A DNA stretch of 64,000 nucleotides from Methyloligella sp050110875 (GCA_050110875.1 CP188828.1:372001-436000), one strand, 5' to 3'. Counted from the first letter of the stretch, positions 24,601-32,821 are shown. Notes: generated from the sequence alone by a model not told the origin. Translations and numbers: made by a program.

Positions 24601-25260
24601 CTATCGGGTCGAAACCACTTCTCGGGTCAGAACCACATGGGTCGCATGGTCGGTCGCGGTCTGTTCGGTGACGCGAAAGCCGAGCTCCGGAAGGTCGATC
24701 CCGGCAAACATCGCTTCGCCGCGACCGAGAACCACCGGCGAGATGGCGAGATGCATTTCGTCGATCAGCCCGGCCTCGAGATATTGCCGGACTGTCGAGA
24801 CCCCGCCGCCGATCTTGACGTTCTTGCCACCGGCCGCAGCCTTTGCCTGTTCGAGAGCGGCCTCGATCCCGTTCGTGACGAAGTGGAATGTCGTGCCGCC
24901 CTCCATCTCGATCGGGTCGCGGGGATAGTGGGTGAGTATGAAGGTCGGCGCGTGATAGGGCGGGTTGTCGCCCCACCAGCCCTTCCACTCCTTGTCGGGC
25001 CAGTCACCGCGGATGGGCCCGAACATGTTGCGGCCCAGGATGAATGCGCCGAAACCGTCCATCGCGCGCGCGGCGTAGGATTCATCGACTCCTTCCGAGC
25101 CGCCCTCCTGACCGATCATGGTGCGGAATGTCTTGGTGCCGAACATCCATCGATGCAGCTCCTCGCCGCGCCTCCCCAGCGGGCTCTCAAGACTCTGATC
25201 CGGCCCGGCACCGTAACCGTCGATCGAAAGGGAAAAGCCGGAAACGATCACCTCGGTCAT
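24601..25260 (-). CDS. Dihydrofolate reductase-like (RibD C-terminal) protein
   Basis: A 219-residue RibD_C/DHFR-like reductase. It opens VIVSGFSLSIDGYGAGPDQS and ends with a nucleotide-binding stretch KNVKIGGGVSTVRQYLEAGLIDEMHLAISPVVLG. These proteins are NADPH-dependent reductases of unknown substrate and are commonly placed next to HxlR regulators, as here. I chose the ATG at 25260, with GAGAGG before it; an in-frame GTG lies two codons earlier. Eighty-seven bases separate it from the divergent regulator. Confidence 0.88.
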   Translation of the reverse strand: MTEVIVSGFSLSIDGYGAGPDQSLESPLGRRGEELHRWMFGTKTFRTMIGQEGGSEGVDESYAARAMDGFGAFILGRNMFGPIRGDWPDKEWKGWWGDNPPYHAPTFILTHYPRDPIEMEGGTTFHFVTNGIEAALEQAKAAAGGKNVKIGGGVSTVRQYLEAGLIDEMHLAISPVVLGRGEAMFAGIDLPELGFRVTEQTATDHATHVVLTREVVSTR

Positions 25261-25347
25261 AGCCACCTCTCACGCCGTAGGCATTTTGCAACCAGTTGTG
25301 TGGTAGCGACACCGTCCTTATATTGCAAGCAGTTTTTGGAGACTTTC

Positions 25348-25830
25348 ATGAACCGGCAGAGTCGCTCCGGATGCCCGATCAACCTGACCCTCGAGACCCT
25401 GGGCGATCGTTGGAGCCTGATCGTCATCCGGGACATCATGTTCGGAAATCGCAGGCACTACCGGGATCTGCTCGGCAAATCCGAGGAAGGCATCGCCTCG
25501 AACATCCTCGCGGACCGGCTCAAGAAACTGACGAAGGCCGGCCTGCTGTCGACGGCGAAAGATCCCGCGCATAAGCAAAAGACGATCTACAGCTTGACCG
25601 AGCCGGCGATTCAGCTGGTGCCGCTCCTCGCCCAAATGGGCGCGTGGGGCCGGCGCTTCACGCCAGCGACCCGCGAACTATCCATCCGGGCCCAGCTTCT
25701 CGAAGAGGGCGGCCCTGAGATGTGGAACGCATTCATGGCCGAGTTGCGTAGCCTGCATCTCGGCGCTCCGCCGCCGAAGCGCTCGGTCATCAAGGAACTG
25801 ACCGACGCCTATCTGGCGGCTATCGCCTGA
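25348..25830 (+). CDS. HxlR family winged-helix transcriptional regulator
   Basis: A 160-residue regulator of the HxlR type. The winged helix-turn-helix spans about residues 9-95, with CPINLTLETLGDRWSLIVIRDI, then GIASNILADRLKKLTKAGLL and a wing ending TIYSLTEPA. A single cysteine (Cys8) lies at the start of the domain, where redox- or electrophile-sensing HxlR proteins keep theirs. It is divergent from the reductase and GST genes, its probable targets. GGAG precedes the ATG by seven bases. Confidence 0.9.
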   Translation: MNRQSRSGCPINLTLETLGDRWSLIVIRDIMFGNRRHYRDLLGKSEEGIASNILADRLKKLTKAGLLSTAKDPAHKQKTIYSLTEPAIQLVPLLAQMGAWGRRFTPATRELSIRAQLLEEGGPEMWNAFMAELRSLHLGAPPPKRSVIKELTDAYLAAIA

Positions 25831-25887
25831 GTTGCTTCTGCCCGTTTCGGGTGTCACCCATTCCACACGAGCTGAAAGAGGAGAGCC

Positions 25888-26538
25888 ATGAGCAAGATCT
25901 TCATTGTCGGCGGTGCAGGCAAGGTGGCCCGACCGCTCGCTGCGAAACTCGTCGAGCGCGGGCACATGCCCTTCTCCCTCTATCGCAATCCGGAACAACG
26001 CGAAGCGCTCGAGGCGCTGGGAACCACGCCCGTGCTGGGCGATCTCGCCGAGCTTTCCGCGGCGGAGCTCGCGGGTCTCATGCAAGGCAGCGATGTGGTG
26101 GTGTTCAGCGCCGGCGCCGGCGGGGCCGGGATGGAGATCACCAATGCCATCGACGGCCGCGGTCTGGAGAAGTCGGTCGAAGCGGCGCAGATCGCCGGGG
26201 TGAAGCGTTTCCTCCTCGTCTCGGCGTTTCCGGACGCGCGGCGCGACGCCGAGCGGAAGGCGGGATTCGAGAACTATATCCGCGTCAAGAAGCTGGCCGA
26301 TGCGTATCTCGTGGCCAGCGGGCTGGACTACGTCATCCTGCGCCCGGCCACCCTTACCAACGAACCGGGGACCGGCAAGGTGAAGGCGGACCTCGCGATC
26401 CCCTACGGAACCGTGCCGCGGGAGGACGTGGCCGCCGTACTGGCCGAGCTGGTCGACCATCCGCAGGTCAGCCGGATAATCATCGAGCTCACCCAAGGCG
26501 ATACGCCGATCCCTGAGGCGATTTCAGCCCTTCCGTGA
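25888..26538 (+). CDS. NAD(P)-binding protein, NmrA-like SDR
   Basis: A 216-residue atypical short-chain dehydrogenase. The Rossmann loop is IVGGAGKVARPLA at residues 5-17, and the tail has LDYVILRPATLTNEPGTGKV, typical of the NAD(P)H-binding NmrA-like group. Catalytic tyrosine-lysine spacing is not that of classical SDRs. These proteins act as redox sensors or reductases. It starts 57 bases after the HxlR gene in the same direction, so it may share its promoter. Confidence 0.87.
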   Translation: MSKIFIVGGAGKVARPLAAKLVERGHMPFSLYRNPEQREALEALGTTPVLGDLAELSAAELAGLMQGSDVVVFSAGAGGAGMEITNAIDGRGLEKSVEAAQIAGVKRFLLVSAFPDARRDAERKAGFENYIRVKKLADAYLVASGLDYVILRPATLTNEPGTGKVKADLAIPYGTVPREDVAAVLAELVDHPQVSRIIIELTQGDTPIPEAISALP

Positions 26539-26711
26539 CGCGGATTTGTCCGTAAACAGACTATCTCGCCCTTGTCACCTGCCGCATTCTCGGCCAGCCT
26601 ATTGAAAAACATCCTAGGCGTGTCCGATACGGCGACTTCAACTTTCTGGGGCTGGCGTTTCCCGCAAGGCGTTGTCGACGGCCGGATGTTTTCCGACGGG
26701 GGCTCTCTGCC

Positions 26712-27590
26712 ATGCGATTTCTGATCTCGTTTTTGCTGGTTCTTTTCACACTGCCCGGCGCCGCTTCGGCGCAGGACGTCGATGGGGCGAGCGACTTCCC
26801 AGATATCGGCCGCTACGAGGGAACCACGATCACCCAGTTCGAGCGGATCGAATATGACGGCCAACCCATGCTGGTCGACACAGAGACGAAGACCTACGAG
26901 ACCTTCGAAGGCGAGGTCACCCACATCGTCTACGACGTACCGGAAGGCGCCTCCCTCCTGCAGTTACGCAGGAGCTTCGAGGAGAAGCTCGTCGAGAACG
27001 GCTGGGACGTCCTGGTGAGCTGTGCGGGCACGGGCTGCGACGGTGTCGGAAGGCTGCGCGGCGCGGCTTGGGGTCCGATGCTCGGCGCCAGCTACGAGGT
27101 GGTGACGGCCCGGAAGAAGACAGATACGAGCGACACCCACGCGCAGATCATCGTCACGCCGAAGTTCATCAATATCAACGTCGTGGAAAATGCCGAATTC
27201 GAGAACAAGGTGATCGACGCCTCGATCGTTCAGAAGGAGCTCGCCGCCCAAGGCAAGATGGCCTTCTACGATATCCATTTCGACACGGACAGCGCCACGC
27301 TCAAGTCGGATAGCGACGAGACGATCGGGTTGATCGGCGAGGTTCTGAAGTCGGATCCCAATCTCAAGATCGTTGTGGTCGGCCACACCGATAACGACGG
27401 CAGCCTCGATTACAATATCGAGCTGTCGCGGGCGCGGGCGAAAGCGGTGGCCGACCGGCTGATTCAGGCCCATGGCATCCCCGCGGCGAAGGTAAACTCA
27501 GCGGGCGTCGCCTTCCTGGCACCGGTCACCACCAATGGCACGGCGGAAGGCCGCGCGCTCAACCGGCGGGTCGAAATCGTCGTTCGGTAA
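26712..27590 (+). CDS. OmpA family outer-membrane/periplasmic protein
   Basis: A 292-residue exported protein. A signal peptide covers residues 1-22 (ending ASAQ). The central part is unknown (CAGTGCDGVGRLRGAAWG contains a possible disulfide). The C-terminal OmpA/MotB domain binds peptidoglycan, with YDIHFDTDSATLKSDS, VVVGHTDNDGSLDYNIELSRARA and a final RALNRRVEIVVR. It resembles proteins annotated as OmpA with an N-terminal DUF4892-like part, but that is only a guess. Confidence 0.9.
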   Translation: MRFLISFLLVLFTLPGAASAQDVDGASDFPDIGRYEGTTITQFERIEYDGQPMLVDTETKTYETFEGEVTHIVYDVPEGASLLQLRRSFEEKLVENGWDVLVSCAGTGCDGVGRLRGAAWGPMLGASYEVVTARKKTDTSDTHAQIIVTPKFININVVENAEFENKVIDASIVQKELAAQGKMAFYDIHFDTDSATLKSDSDETIGLIGEVLKSDPNLKIVVVGHTDNDGSLDYNIELSRARAKAVADRLIQAHGIPAAKVNSAGVAFLAPVTTNGTAEGRALNRRVEIVVR

Positions 27591-27715
27591 AGGGCCGCCG
27601 CCGCCGTCTCGCAGACTCGAAACCGGTCTTCGGTCGCCCGGTGTCCCGACTGAGACGGGTGCATGTGAGGCGGGGCATGCCGTCACCGCTTATCTTCCCT
27701 AGCGAGGTCTTTCCG

Positions 27716-28267
27716 ATGAATCGTTTCGTCGTCATTTCCGGCTGCTCCGGCGGCGGCAAATCCACCTTGCTCGCCGAGCTGGCCCATCGCGGTTTCCATA
27801 CGGTGGAAGAGCCCGGCCGCCGCATCGTGGAGGAGGAGCTCGCGGGCGACGGATCCGCCCTGCCCTGGGTGGATGGCACAGCTTTCGCGCGGCGTGCCAT
27901 CGCCATGGCACTTGCCGATCTTGAACTTGCCGATCTTGAAAAGGCGGCAGCCTTGGAGGGGTGGGTCTTCTTCGATCGCGGCCTTGTCGATGCGGCCGCC
28001 TATCTCGAGCATCTGAGCGGCGAGGACGCCCTGGCGCGCTGGGATGCGGCCCATCTCTATCATCATCGGGTCTTCCTTACGCCGCCTTGGCCGGAGATCT
28101 ATCGAGGGGATGCGGCGCGGCGCCACGATCTGGATATCGCGCTGGCGGAGTACGATCGGCTGCTGAAGACCTATCCCGCTCTCGGGTACGAGACGGTGGT
28201 GCTGCCTAAGGACAGCGTGGCGGCGCGGGTGGATTTCATCCTCGCCACGCTCAAGCAAGACGCGTAA
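27716..28267 (+). CDS. P-loop ATPase/kinase-like protein (AAA_28-type)
   Basis: A 183-residue protein with a Walker A motif GCSGGGKSTL at residues 9-18 and an acidic FFDRGLVDAAAYL segment that may act as a lid or Walker B part. It resembles small cytoplasmic P-loop ATPases with a nucleoside-kinase-like fold; the substrate is unknown. A perfect 15-bp tandem duplication (27911-27940) inside the gene encodes the doubled LADLE. I chose the ATG at 27716, 8 bases after GCGAGG. Confidence 0.78.
   Translation: MNRFVVISGCSGGGKSTLLAELAHRGFHTVEEPGRRIVEEELAGDGSALPWVDGTAFARRAIAMALADLELADLEKAAALEGWVFFDRGLVDAAAYLEHLSGEDALARWDAAHLYHHRVFLTPPWPEIYRGDAARRHDLDIALAEYDRLLKTYPALGYETVVLPKDSVAARVDFILATLKQDA
27911..27940. 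repeat. Perfect in-frame 15-bp tandem duplication
   Basis: The unit cttgccgatcttgaa occurs twice in a row inside the P-loop ATPase gene. It keeps the frame and repeats LADLE in the protein. Confidence 0.95.
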
Positions 28268-28303
28268 GCATCGGCTGACCGTTGCAAGACGGAAAGACGT
28301 AGC

Positions 28304-28687
28304 GTGAGCGAAAGCGAACAAAGTGGGAGCATGCGGCGGACCCTCTTCCGCCTGCTGGGCCTGATCCTCGTCGGGATCGGCGTCATCGGCGTGGTGCTGC
28401 CGGTTCTGCCGACCACGCCGTTTCTGATCGTGGCCGCGGCCTGTTTCGCACGTTCCTCCCCGCGTCTGGAACAATGGCTGCTGGATCATGTCCATTTCGG
28501 TCCCTTGCTTCGGGACTGGCGCGAGCGGGGAGCGATTCCTCGGCGGGCCAAAGGCTTGTCTTTGGTCGGTATGGCGGGCGGCTTCGCGGCTTTCTGGTAT
28601 TTCAGCCATCCGGGATGGCTGCTTTCATTGCTCGTCCTGGCCCTGATGGGGATCGGAGCGGGCTATGTGCTCTCCCGGCCGAGCTGA
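28304..28687 (+). CDS. YbaN family (DUF454) membrane protein
   Basis: A 127-residue small membrane protein with the DUF454 pattern: LFRLLGLILVGIGVIGVVLPVLPTTPFLIVAAACFARSSPRLEQWLL and later RAKGLSLVGM. It has three or four membrane segments and no known function. The start is a GTG with GGAAAG upstream; an ATG nine codons later is an alternative. It follows the P-loop ATPase by 36 bases and is probably cotranscribed. Confidence 0.85.
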   Translation: MSESEQSGSMRRTLFRLLGLILVGIGVIGVVLPVLPTTPFLIVAAACFARSSPRLEQWLLDHVHFGPLLRDWRERGAIPRRAKGLSLVGMAGGFAAFWYFSHPGWLLSLLVLALMGIGAGYVLSRPS

Positions 28688-28719
28688 GAAGCCTCGGAAC
28701 GGAGAGGGAGCGGCGCCAG

Positions 28720-28833
28720 GACTTGGCTCAAAGACTTGTCTTGAGCGACTTGCCTCAAAGACTTGTCTTGAGCGACTTGCCTCGAGGGACTTGGCTCGAG
28801 GGACTTGGCTCGAAGACTTGCCTCAAAGACTCG
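28720..28833. repeat. Complex tandem array of gacttg-containing units
   Basis: The array starts with two 27-bp copies (28720-28746 and 28747-28773, one mismatch), followed by four 13-14-bp units built on gacttgnctcrar. The 27-bp unit contains an inverted pair (ctcaaagac and gtcttgag), so the transcript could form a hairpin. It fills the convergent gap between the DUF454 and DUF4168 stops and may act as an intrinsic terminator, but no T-tract follows. Confidence 0.88.
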
Positions 28834-28857
28834 GCCCGGCACCGCCAGGGAGAGAGG

Positions 28858-29277
28858 CTAGCGCAGCTCCTGCTGCTTTTTCTGGATGACCTGGGCGAGC
28901 TGCTGGTCCTGCCGGGCCGCGGCCGCGATCTGATTGTAGGTCGTGACGTCGATCTCCGTCTGATTGATCGCCTGCACCATCTCCTGTTCCGCCTGTTGCT
29001 GGAGCTGTTGGGCCTGGCTCTCATCCTGGGCCGCCCGCGCTTGCGAGCTATATTTCTGTGCGATCTGCCCCACGGCCAGAGATGCCTTGGCGAACTCGTC
29101 CAGGGTCGCTTCGTCGATCTGCTGGGACATGGGCTGGCCTTCAGGCTGCTGGGCCGGCTGTTCGGCTTGCTGGGCCTGGGCCGGCATCATGGCCAGCCCC
29201 CACAGGGCGGCGAATGCAGCGAGCCCTGCAATCAGCTTCCCGCGCATCGTTTCTGTCCGTGTCTTGAGTCCCGTCAT
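28858..29277 (-). CDS. DUF4168 exported protein
   Basis: A 139-residue protein with a signal peptide (about residues 11-35, ending AQAQ). A Gln/Glu-rich linker and the DUF4168 helical region follow: the core has DEFAKASLAVGQIAQKY and TTYNQIAAAARQDQQLAQVIQ. The family has no known biochemical role. I chose the ATG at 29277 because AAGGAGAG precedes it. The gene is divergent from the ECF sigma gene and has its own GGAAC-N17-CGTC promoter, so it is a probable sigma target. Confidence 0.85.
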   Translation of the reverse strand: MTGLKTRTETMRGKLIAGLAAFAALWGLAMMPAQAQQAEQPAQQPEGQPMSQQIDEATLDEFAKASLAVGQIAQKYSSQARAAQDESQAQQLQQQAEQEMVQAINQTEIDVTTYNQIAAAARQDQQLAQVIQKKQQELR

Positions 29278-29369
29278 GAATTCTCTCCTTCGATCCAAAC
29301 TGTCGGTTGCTGAGCGCTTGTCAGAAAGCGCCTCATTTCCCGGGTCTGCTGGGAGACGACAGGGGAACT

Positions 29370-29395
29370 GACGGAGCGGCTTTCAAATCAGTTCC
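29370..29395 (-). promoter_or_regulatory. ECF-type promoter for the DUF4168 gene
   Basis: On the minus strand GGAAC (29391-29395) is followed after exactly 17 bases by CGTC (29370-29373), the classic ECF sigma pattern. Transcription would start near 29362, giving a leader of about 85 bases. The same motif pair occurs on the other strand of this gap. Confidence 0.6.
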
Positions 29396-29409
29396 AAAAT
29401 TTTTCCGCG

Positions 29410-29435
29410 GAACTCTTTCGCTTCCAGTTCCGTCC
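29410..29435 (+). promoter_or_regulatory. ECF-type autoregulatory promoter for the sigma factor gene
   Basis: On the plus strand GGAAC (29410-29414) is followed after exactly 17 bases by CGTC (29432-29435). Transcription would start about 33 bases before the sigma factor start codon. A second -10-like CGTT lies four bases further on. The match with the divergent promoter suggests that this sigma factor drives both. Confidence 0.6.
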
Positions 29436-29475
29436 GTTGTGACGAGGGAAGCTTTATCCGGCTGGACGGAGGGAC

Positions 29476-29991
29476 ATGGATCAGGATCTGAAATGGTCGA
29501 TCGAACGACAGATCCCGCATTTGCGGCGCTATGCCATCGCGCTGACGCGCGACCGCGACCGTGCCGACGATCTGGTGCAGGACACGCTGGAGCGGGCGTT
29601 GCTCAAACGCCATCTGTTCCAGCGGAAGGGCCGCCTGCGGGGCTGGCTGTTCCGAATTCTCTATCGCACCTTCGTCGACAAGAAACGCCGTGTCGTGCCG
29701 CATATGGTGGCGGCGGACGAGAGCGTTTTGGACGGGGCCGCGAGCCAGCCGGCCAGCCAGGAAGATCATGTCGAGTACCGGAATATCGCGGCCGCCCTCG
29801 AGCAGCTTCCCGAAGAGCAACGGTCGATCATCCTGCTCGTGGCTTTGGAAGGCATGCAATATGACGAGATCGCAGACATTCTCGACCTGCCGATCGGCAC
29901 CGTCCGGTCGCGGCTGTCACGGGGCCGGGAAGCCTTGCGGAGCATGCGCAGCTTCCATGATCGACCCGTACGATTGAGGCGCGTGAAATGA
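29476..29991 (+). CDS. ECF-type RNA polymerase sigma factor
   Basis: A 171-residue two-domain extracytoplasmic-function sigma factor. Sigma region 2 is in LRRYAIALTRDRDRADDLVQDTLERAL (residues about 16-42). Region 4 is in LPEEQRSIILLVALEGMQYDEIADILDLPIGTVRSRLSRGREALR (about 115-160). The anti-sigma gene follows with a four-base overlap. The signal and ECF subgroup are not clear to me; a general or envelope-stress type is likely. The gene is probably autoregulated. Confidence 0.93.
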   Translation: MDQDLKWSIERQIPHLRRYAIALTRDRDRADDLVQDTLERALLKRHLFQRKGRLRGWLFRILYRTFVDKKRRVVPHMVAADESVLDGAASQPASQEDHVEYRNIAAALEQLPEEQRSIILLVALEGMQYDEIADILDLPIGTVRSRLSRGREALRSMRSFHDRPVRLRRVK

Positions 29992-30890
29992 AGAATACCG
30001 ACAACAACGAGGTTCGTGAGATCGACCTCCTGGCCTATGCCGACGGGCTTTTGGAGAACGATCCGCTGCGCCGCGCCGAGATCGAACGCCATCTCGCCGA
30101 GCGGCCGCGGGACGAGGCGCTGGTCGCAGAGATCCGGGCGCAGAACGACGCAATCCGCGCGCTTTATGGCCGCGAGATCGCCCGCCCCATTCCGGAGCGC
30201 CATCTTCGCGTGCTTCAGCGGCGGAAAACCGACTGGCCGAGACGGCTGGGCACGGCCGTGGCCGCCTGCATGGCCATGATCATCGCCGGAATTGCGGGAC
30301 ATCTGATCGGACAGGCCGGCGAAGACGCCGGCTCCGTCCCGACGGAATTCATCCGCAATGCGGGGCTGTTTCATGACGCAGCAACAAGGGCTCCCTCCAT
30401 CGGCAACGAGGTAGACGTTCTGCCGGTCGACGCCTCGCGCATGGAGCCGCAGAAGACGCTCCACTTCGCCATCGACGTTCCCGACCTGTCGCAACAGGGC
30501 TACCGGCTGGTGGGCAAAAGCAATCCCGATTCGGCCGATCCCTCCCTGGTCCGCCTGACCTATCGCGATGACGCCCAGGCGGAGACGGTGCATGTCTTCC
30601 TGCGGGCCCGCGGCCGTTTGGAGGCGGGGGAGATGCATGCCTCCACGGATCACGACGTCACCAAGCGGTATTGGACGGCTGGCCCGCTCGTCGTGGCGGT
30701 AACGGCAGATGCCGGCAACAAGGATGCCGAGATCCTCAGCGAGGCCGTGCGCAGATCTTTCGAGCGGATCGAGCTGTTCCAAGGACACCCGACCCTTGCC
30801 GCCGCGGCGAAGGGCAATGGCGGTATCGACGAAGAGACATCTGTCCAACCGCCCTCCCCGACCGATTTGCCGCTGCGTCAGGTCAACTGA
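29988..30890 (+). CDS. Anti-sigma factor (single-pass membrane protein)
   Basis: A 300-residue protein that should hold the preceding sigma factor inactive at the membrane. The N-terminal cytoplasmic part (IDLLAYADGLLENDPLRRAEIERHLAERP) has the anti-sigma fold. It lacks the HxxxCxxC zinc motif, so it is not of the zinc-binding class. One membrane segment spans about residues 86-105, followed by a periplasmic sensor part of about 190 residues. The ATG overlaps the sigma stop by four bases. Confidence 0.85.
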   Translation: MKNTDNNEVREIDLLAYADGLLENDPLRRAEIERHLAERPRDEALVAEIRAQNDAIRALYGREIARPIPERHLRVLQRRKTDWPRRLGTAVAACMAMIIAGIAGHLIGQAGEDAGSVPTEFIRNAGLFHDAATRAPSIGNEVDVLPVDASRMEPQKTLHFAIDVPDLSQQGYRLVGKSNPDSADPSLVRLTYRDDAQAETVHVFLRARGRLEAGEMHASTDHDVTKRYWTAGPLVVAVTADAGNKDAEILSEAVRRSFERIELFQGHPTLAAAAKGNGGIDEETSVQPPSPTDLPLRQVN

Positions 30891-30934
30891 CCGCGAGCAC
30901 TTGCGGATCGGTCCGGCACGGCAAGTCCGGGCGC

Positions 30935-31297
30935 TTACTCACCGCCGGCCGGCATGAACAGGGCATAGGTGAGGAGCAAGCCGAGCACGGTATGAATCGC
31001 CGCCCCGCCCCGGATGAGATGGTCGGTGGAGTCGAGGGCGGCGTAGATCAGCGCAACGGCAGCGACGACGTTGTAGAGCCAAAGGGTGTAGGCGGTCCCC
31101 ATGCCGGCGGCAGTACCGAGCCGGTTGTGCATGATCAGCGCGGCAAGCCCCAGAAGGAACGTCCATACGCCCAGCAGGGTCGCCCATTCGCGGCCGATCC
31201 CGCCGAGCGATGAGCCCTTGAGGATGAGCACGAGCAAGCTCGCGCCGAACAGAAACTCGAAACCGCCCGAGACGAGCATCAATATTTTCAGCATCAC
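30935..31297 (-). CDS. Four-segment membrane protein of unknown function
   Basis: A 120-residue integral membrane protein with four hydrophobic segments and a LGTAAGMGTAYTLWLYN segment. It is probably the third gene of the PepSY operon: it follows the 74-residue protein by 33 bases on the same strand. The operon is controlled by an IRO box, so an iron-related role is likely but unproven. Confidence 0.7.
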   Translation of the reverse strand: MMLKILMLVSGGFEFLFGASLLVLILKGSSLGGIGREWATLLGVWTFLLGLAALIMHNRLGTAAGMGTAYTLWLYNVVAAVALIYAALDSTDHLIRGGAAIHTVLGLLLTYALFMPAGGE

Positions 31298-31330
31298 CCT
31301 GCCCCCTTTGGCTTACGGCCGGGCGATGCT

Positions 31331-31555
31331 TCAAGCGCGTCCCGCGCCTGGCCCCCAGACCATCCAGACCGTGACGATAACCGGGATTCCAAGCGCTGCC
31401 CACGACACCGCATCCCAGATGCCGTCCCCGACGAGAGCCGAGATGAGCCCTATCAAGCTGACGATGGCGATCAGCGTTGGCGCGAAGAAGATCTCGCCCA
31501 GGCTCTTCGTCCCGGTCTTGCTCTTCGTCCCGGTCTTGGGGCTGCGACGGGTCAT
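31331..31555 (-). CDS. Small two-segment membrane protein in the PepSY operon
   Basis: A 74-residue protein with two membrane segments (about residues 24-45 and 48-68). It has a basic N terminus with the doubled motif KTGTKS, encoded by a perfect 18-bp tandem duplication. Its start overlaps the stop of the PepSY gene by four bases, which supports it as a real, translationally coupled gene. The sequence gives no functional clue beyond its operon. Confidence 0.7.
   Translation of the reverse strand: MTRRSPKTGTKSKTGTKSLGEIFFAPTLIAIVSLIGLISALVGDGIWDAVSWAALGIPVIVTVWMVWGPGAGRA
31503..31538. repeat. Perfect 18-bp tandem duplication inside the 74-residue gene
   Basis: The unit ctcttcgtcccggtcttg occurs twice without a gap. 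It keeps the reading frame and doubles KTGTKS at the N terminus of the small membrane protein. Confidence 0.95.
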
Positions 31556-32715
31556 TCGGCGGCCTGGGGCGCTGTGCCAGACTCGGCCAGGCGCTCGAGT
31601 TCTGCGAGCTTCGATTCAGTACTGACCTTGCGCTTGGCCAGCCAGAGATAGAGGCCGCTCCCCAGCACGACGATGGTGATGATGTCGAGGATGGCCCAGA
31701 TGATTTTCAGGGGCATGCCGCCGTAATCGCCGAAATGGAGAGGCTGAGACAGCACAAGACCCGTCACGTACCACGGCGGATCGCGCATATCCGTCAATTC
31801 GCCCGTCTTCGCATCGACCAGGGCCGGCTTCAGAAGCTTCGACGTCAGCGGTGTGTTGCCATGCATGAAGATGGCGTAGTGATGGGCGCTGGAAAACGCC
31901 GTCTGCGGGAAGGCGACGAAAGACGGCGACATATCCGGCGCCGCCTCCAACGCCTCGTCCATGGCCGTCTGCAGGGAGCCGACCTTCTCGTAAGGCGGCA
32001 ACCCTTCATAGGGTTTTACCATGGCCGCGAGCTGGTCGAAGCGCCAATACATGAAGACGAGCTCGCCCAGGGTATTGATCACCCCCGTTCCGCCGACCAC
32101 CAGAGCCCAGGCAATGGTGACGGCTCCCATCAGGTTATGCAGGTCGAGCCACTTCACGCGCGGGGCCTTCTTGCGGCGCACGGCGCCGAAATCGAGCCGC
32201 TTCATGAAGGGCGCGTAGATCACGACTCCCGAGACGATGGCGACGACGAAAAGCAGCCCCATGAAGCCGAGGAACAGCATGCCCGGCAAGCCTGCGAACA
32301 GGTCCACATGGAGCTGGAAGATGAAATACATCACCGTGTCGCGGAAATCATACTCGCCCAGCACATCGCCGGTTCGCATGTCGGACACGAGCAGCCGCGT
32401 GGTATCGCGGTCCGCATCGGGCGCCTCGGCCATGGTGACGAAGACCTCGTTGGGATGATCCTCGTCCCAACTCATGAACATGGGCGTCCAGCCGGGGATC
32501 TCCGCCTTGGCGCCCTGCATCACCTTGTCGAGGGAGACATGGGGCGTGCCGGGGGCCATCTCCGGCCCCTCGATGGAGTTGCCGAGAGCATGCTCGATCT
32601 CGTGGTAGAAAATCAGCGGCAGGCCTGTGATGCAGAGCATCAGCAGGAAAAGCATGCTGATCAGGCTGGTCCATTTGTGGACCCAGCACCATCCCTTGAT
32701 CGCCCTCGCCGTCAT
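31552..32715 (-). CDS. PepSY-associated TM-helix protein (iron uptake)
   Basis: A 387-residue inner-membrane protein with four membrane segments in two pairs. Its opening is CWVHKWTSLISMLFLLMLCITGLPLIFYHEIEH, and later it has RVKWLDLHNLMGAVTIAWALVVGGTGVINTLG. Proteins of this family act in or near siderophore iron reduction and uptake. I chose the ATG at 32715, with GAGGAGG just before it. It is the first gene of a three-gene operon, has an IRO box 90 bases upstream, and lies next to three siderophore receptors. Confidence 0.9.
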   Translation of the reverse strand: MTARAIKGWCWVHKWTSLISMLFLLMLCITGLPLIFYHEIEHALGNSIEGPEMAPGTPHVSLDKVMQGAKAEIPGWTPMFMSWDEDHPNEVFVTMAEAPDADRDTTRLLVSDMRTGDVLGEYDFRDTVMYFIFQLHVDLFAGLPGMLFLGFMGLLFVVAIVSGVVIYAPFMKRLDFGAVRRKKAPRVKWLDLHNLMGAVTIAWALVVGGTGVINTLGELVFMYWRFDQLAAMVKPYEGLPPYEKVGSLQTAMDEALEAAPDMSPSFVAFPQTAFSSAHHYAIFMHGNTPLTSKLLKPALVDAKTGELTDMRDPPWYVTGLVLSQPLHFGDYGGMPLKIIWAILDIITIVVLGSGLYLWLAKRKVSTESKLAELERLAESGTAPQAAE

Positions 32716-32722
32716 GAGCCTC

Positions 32723-32752
32723 CTCGCCGCTCTTCCACTCGCCGCTCTTCCA
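32723..32752. repeat. Perfect 15-bp tandem duplication at the ribosome-binding site
   Basis: The unit ctcgccgctcttcca occurs twice. On the minus strand the copy nearest the gene supplies the start of the GAGGAGG ribosome-binding site of the PepSY gene, so the duplication may change leader structure. Confidence 0.9.
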
Positions 32753-32804
32753 AATGAAGCCCGGAGCCGCGTTTCGCCGCTCGCAAGCCCCCGACTATGC
32801 ATTG

Positions 32805-32821
32805 TTGACTGTTACAGTCAA
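32805..32821 (-). promoter_or_regulatory. IRO box (RirA-type operator) of the PepSY operon
   Basis: The 17-bp sequence TTGACTGTTACAGTCAA is a perfect palindrome and fits the IRO consensus TGA-N9-TCA. On the minus strand TTGACT doubles as a -35 box; CATAGT 16 bases further on is a possible -10. RirA is the iron-responsive repressor that binds such sites in rhizobia. Confidence 0.75.

Noticed and set aside
28720..28833. Possible CRISPR array
   Set aside because: The units are 13-27 bp with no unique spacers between them, and no cas genes are nearby. It is a plain tandem array.
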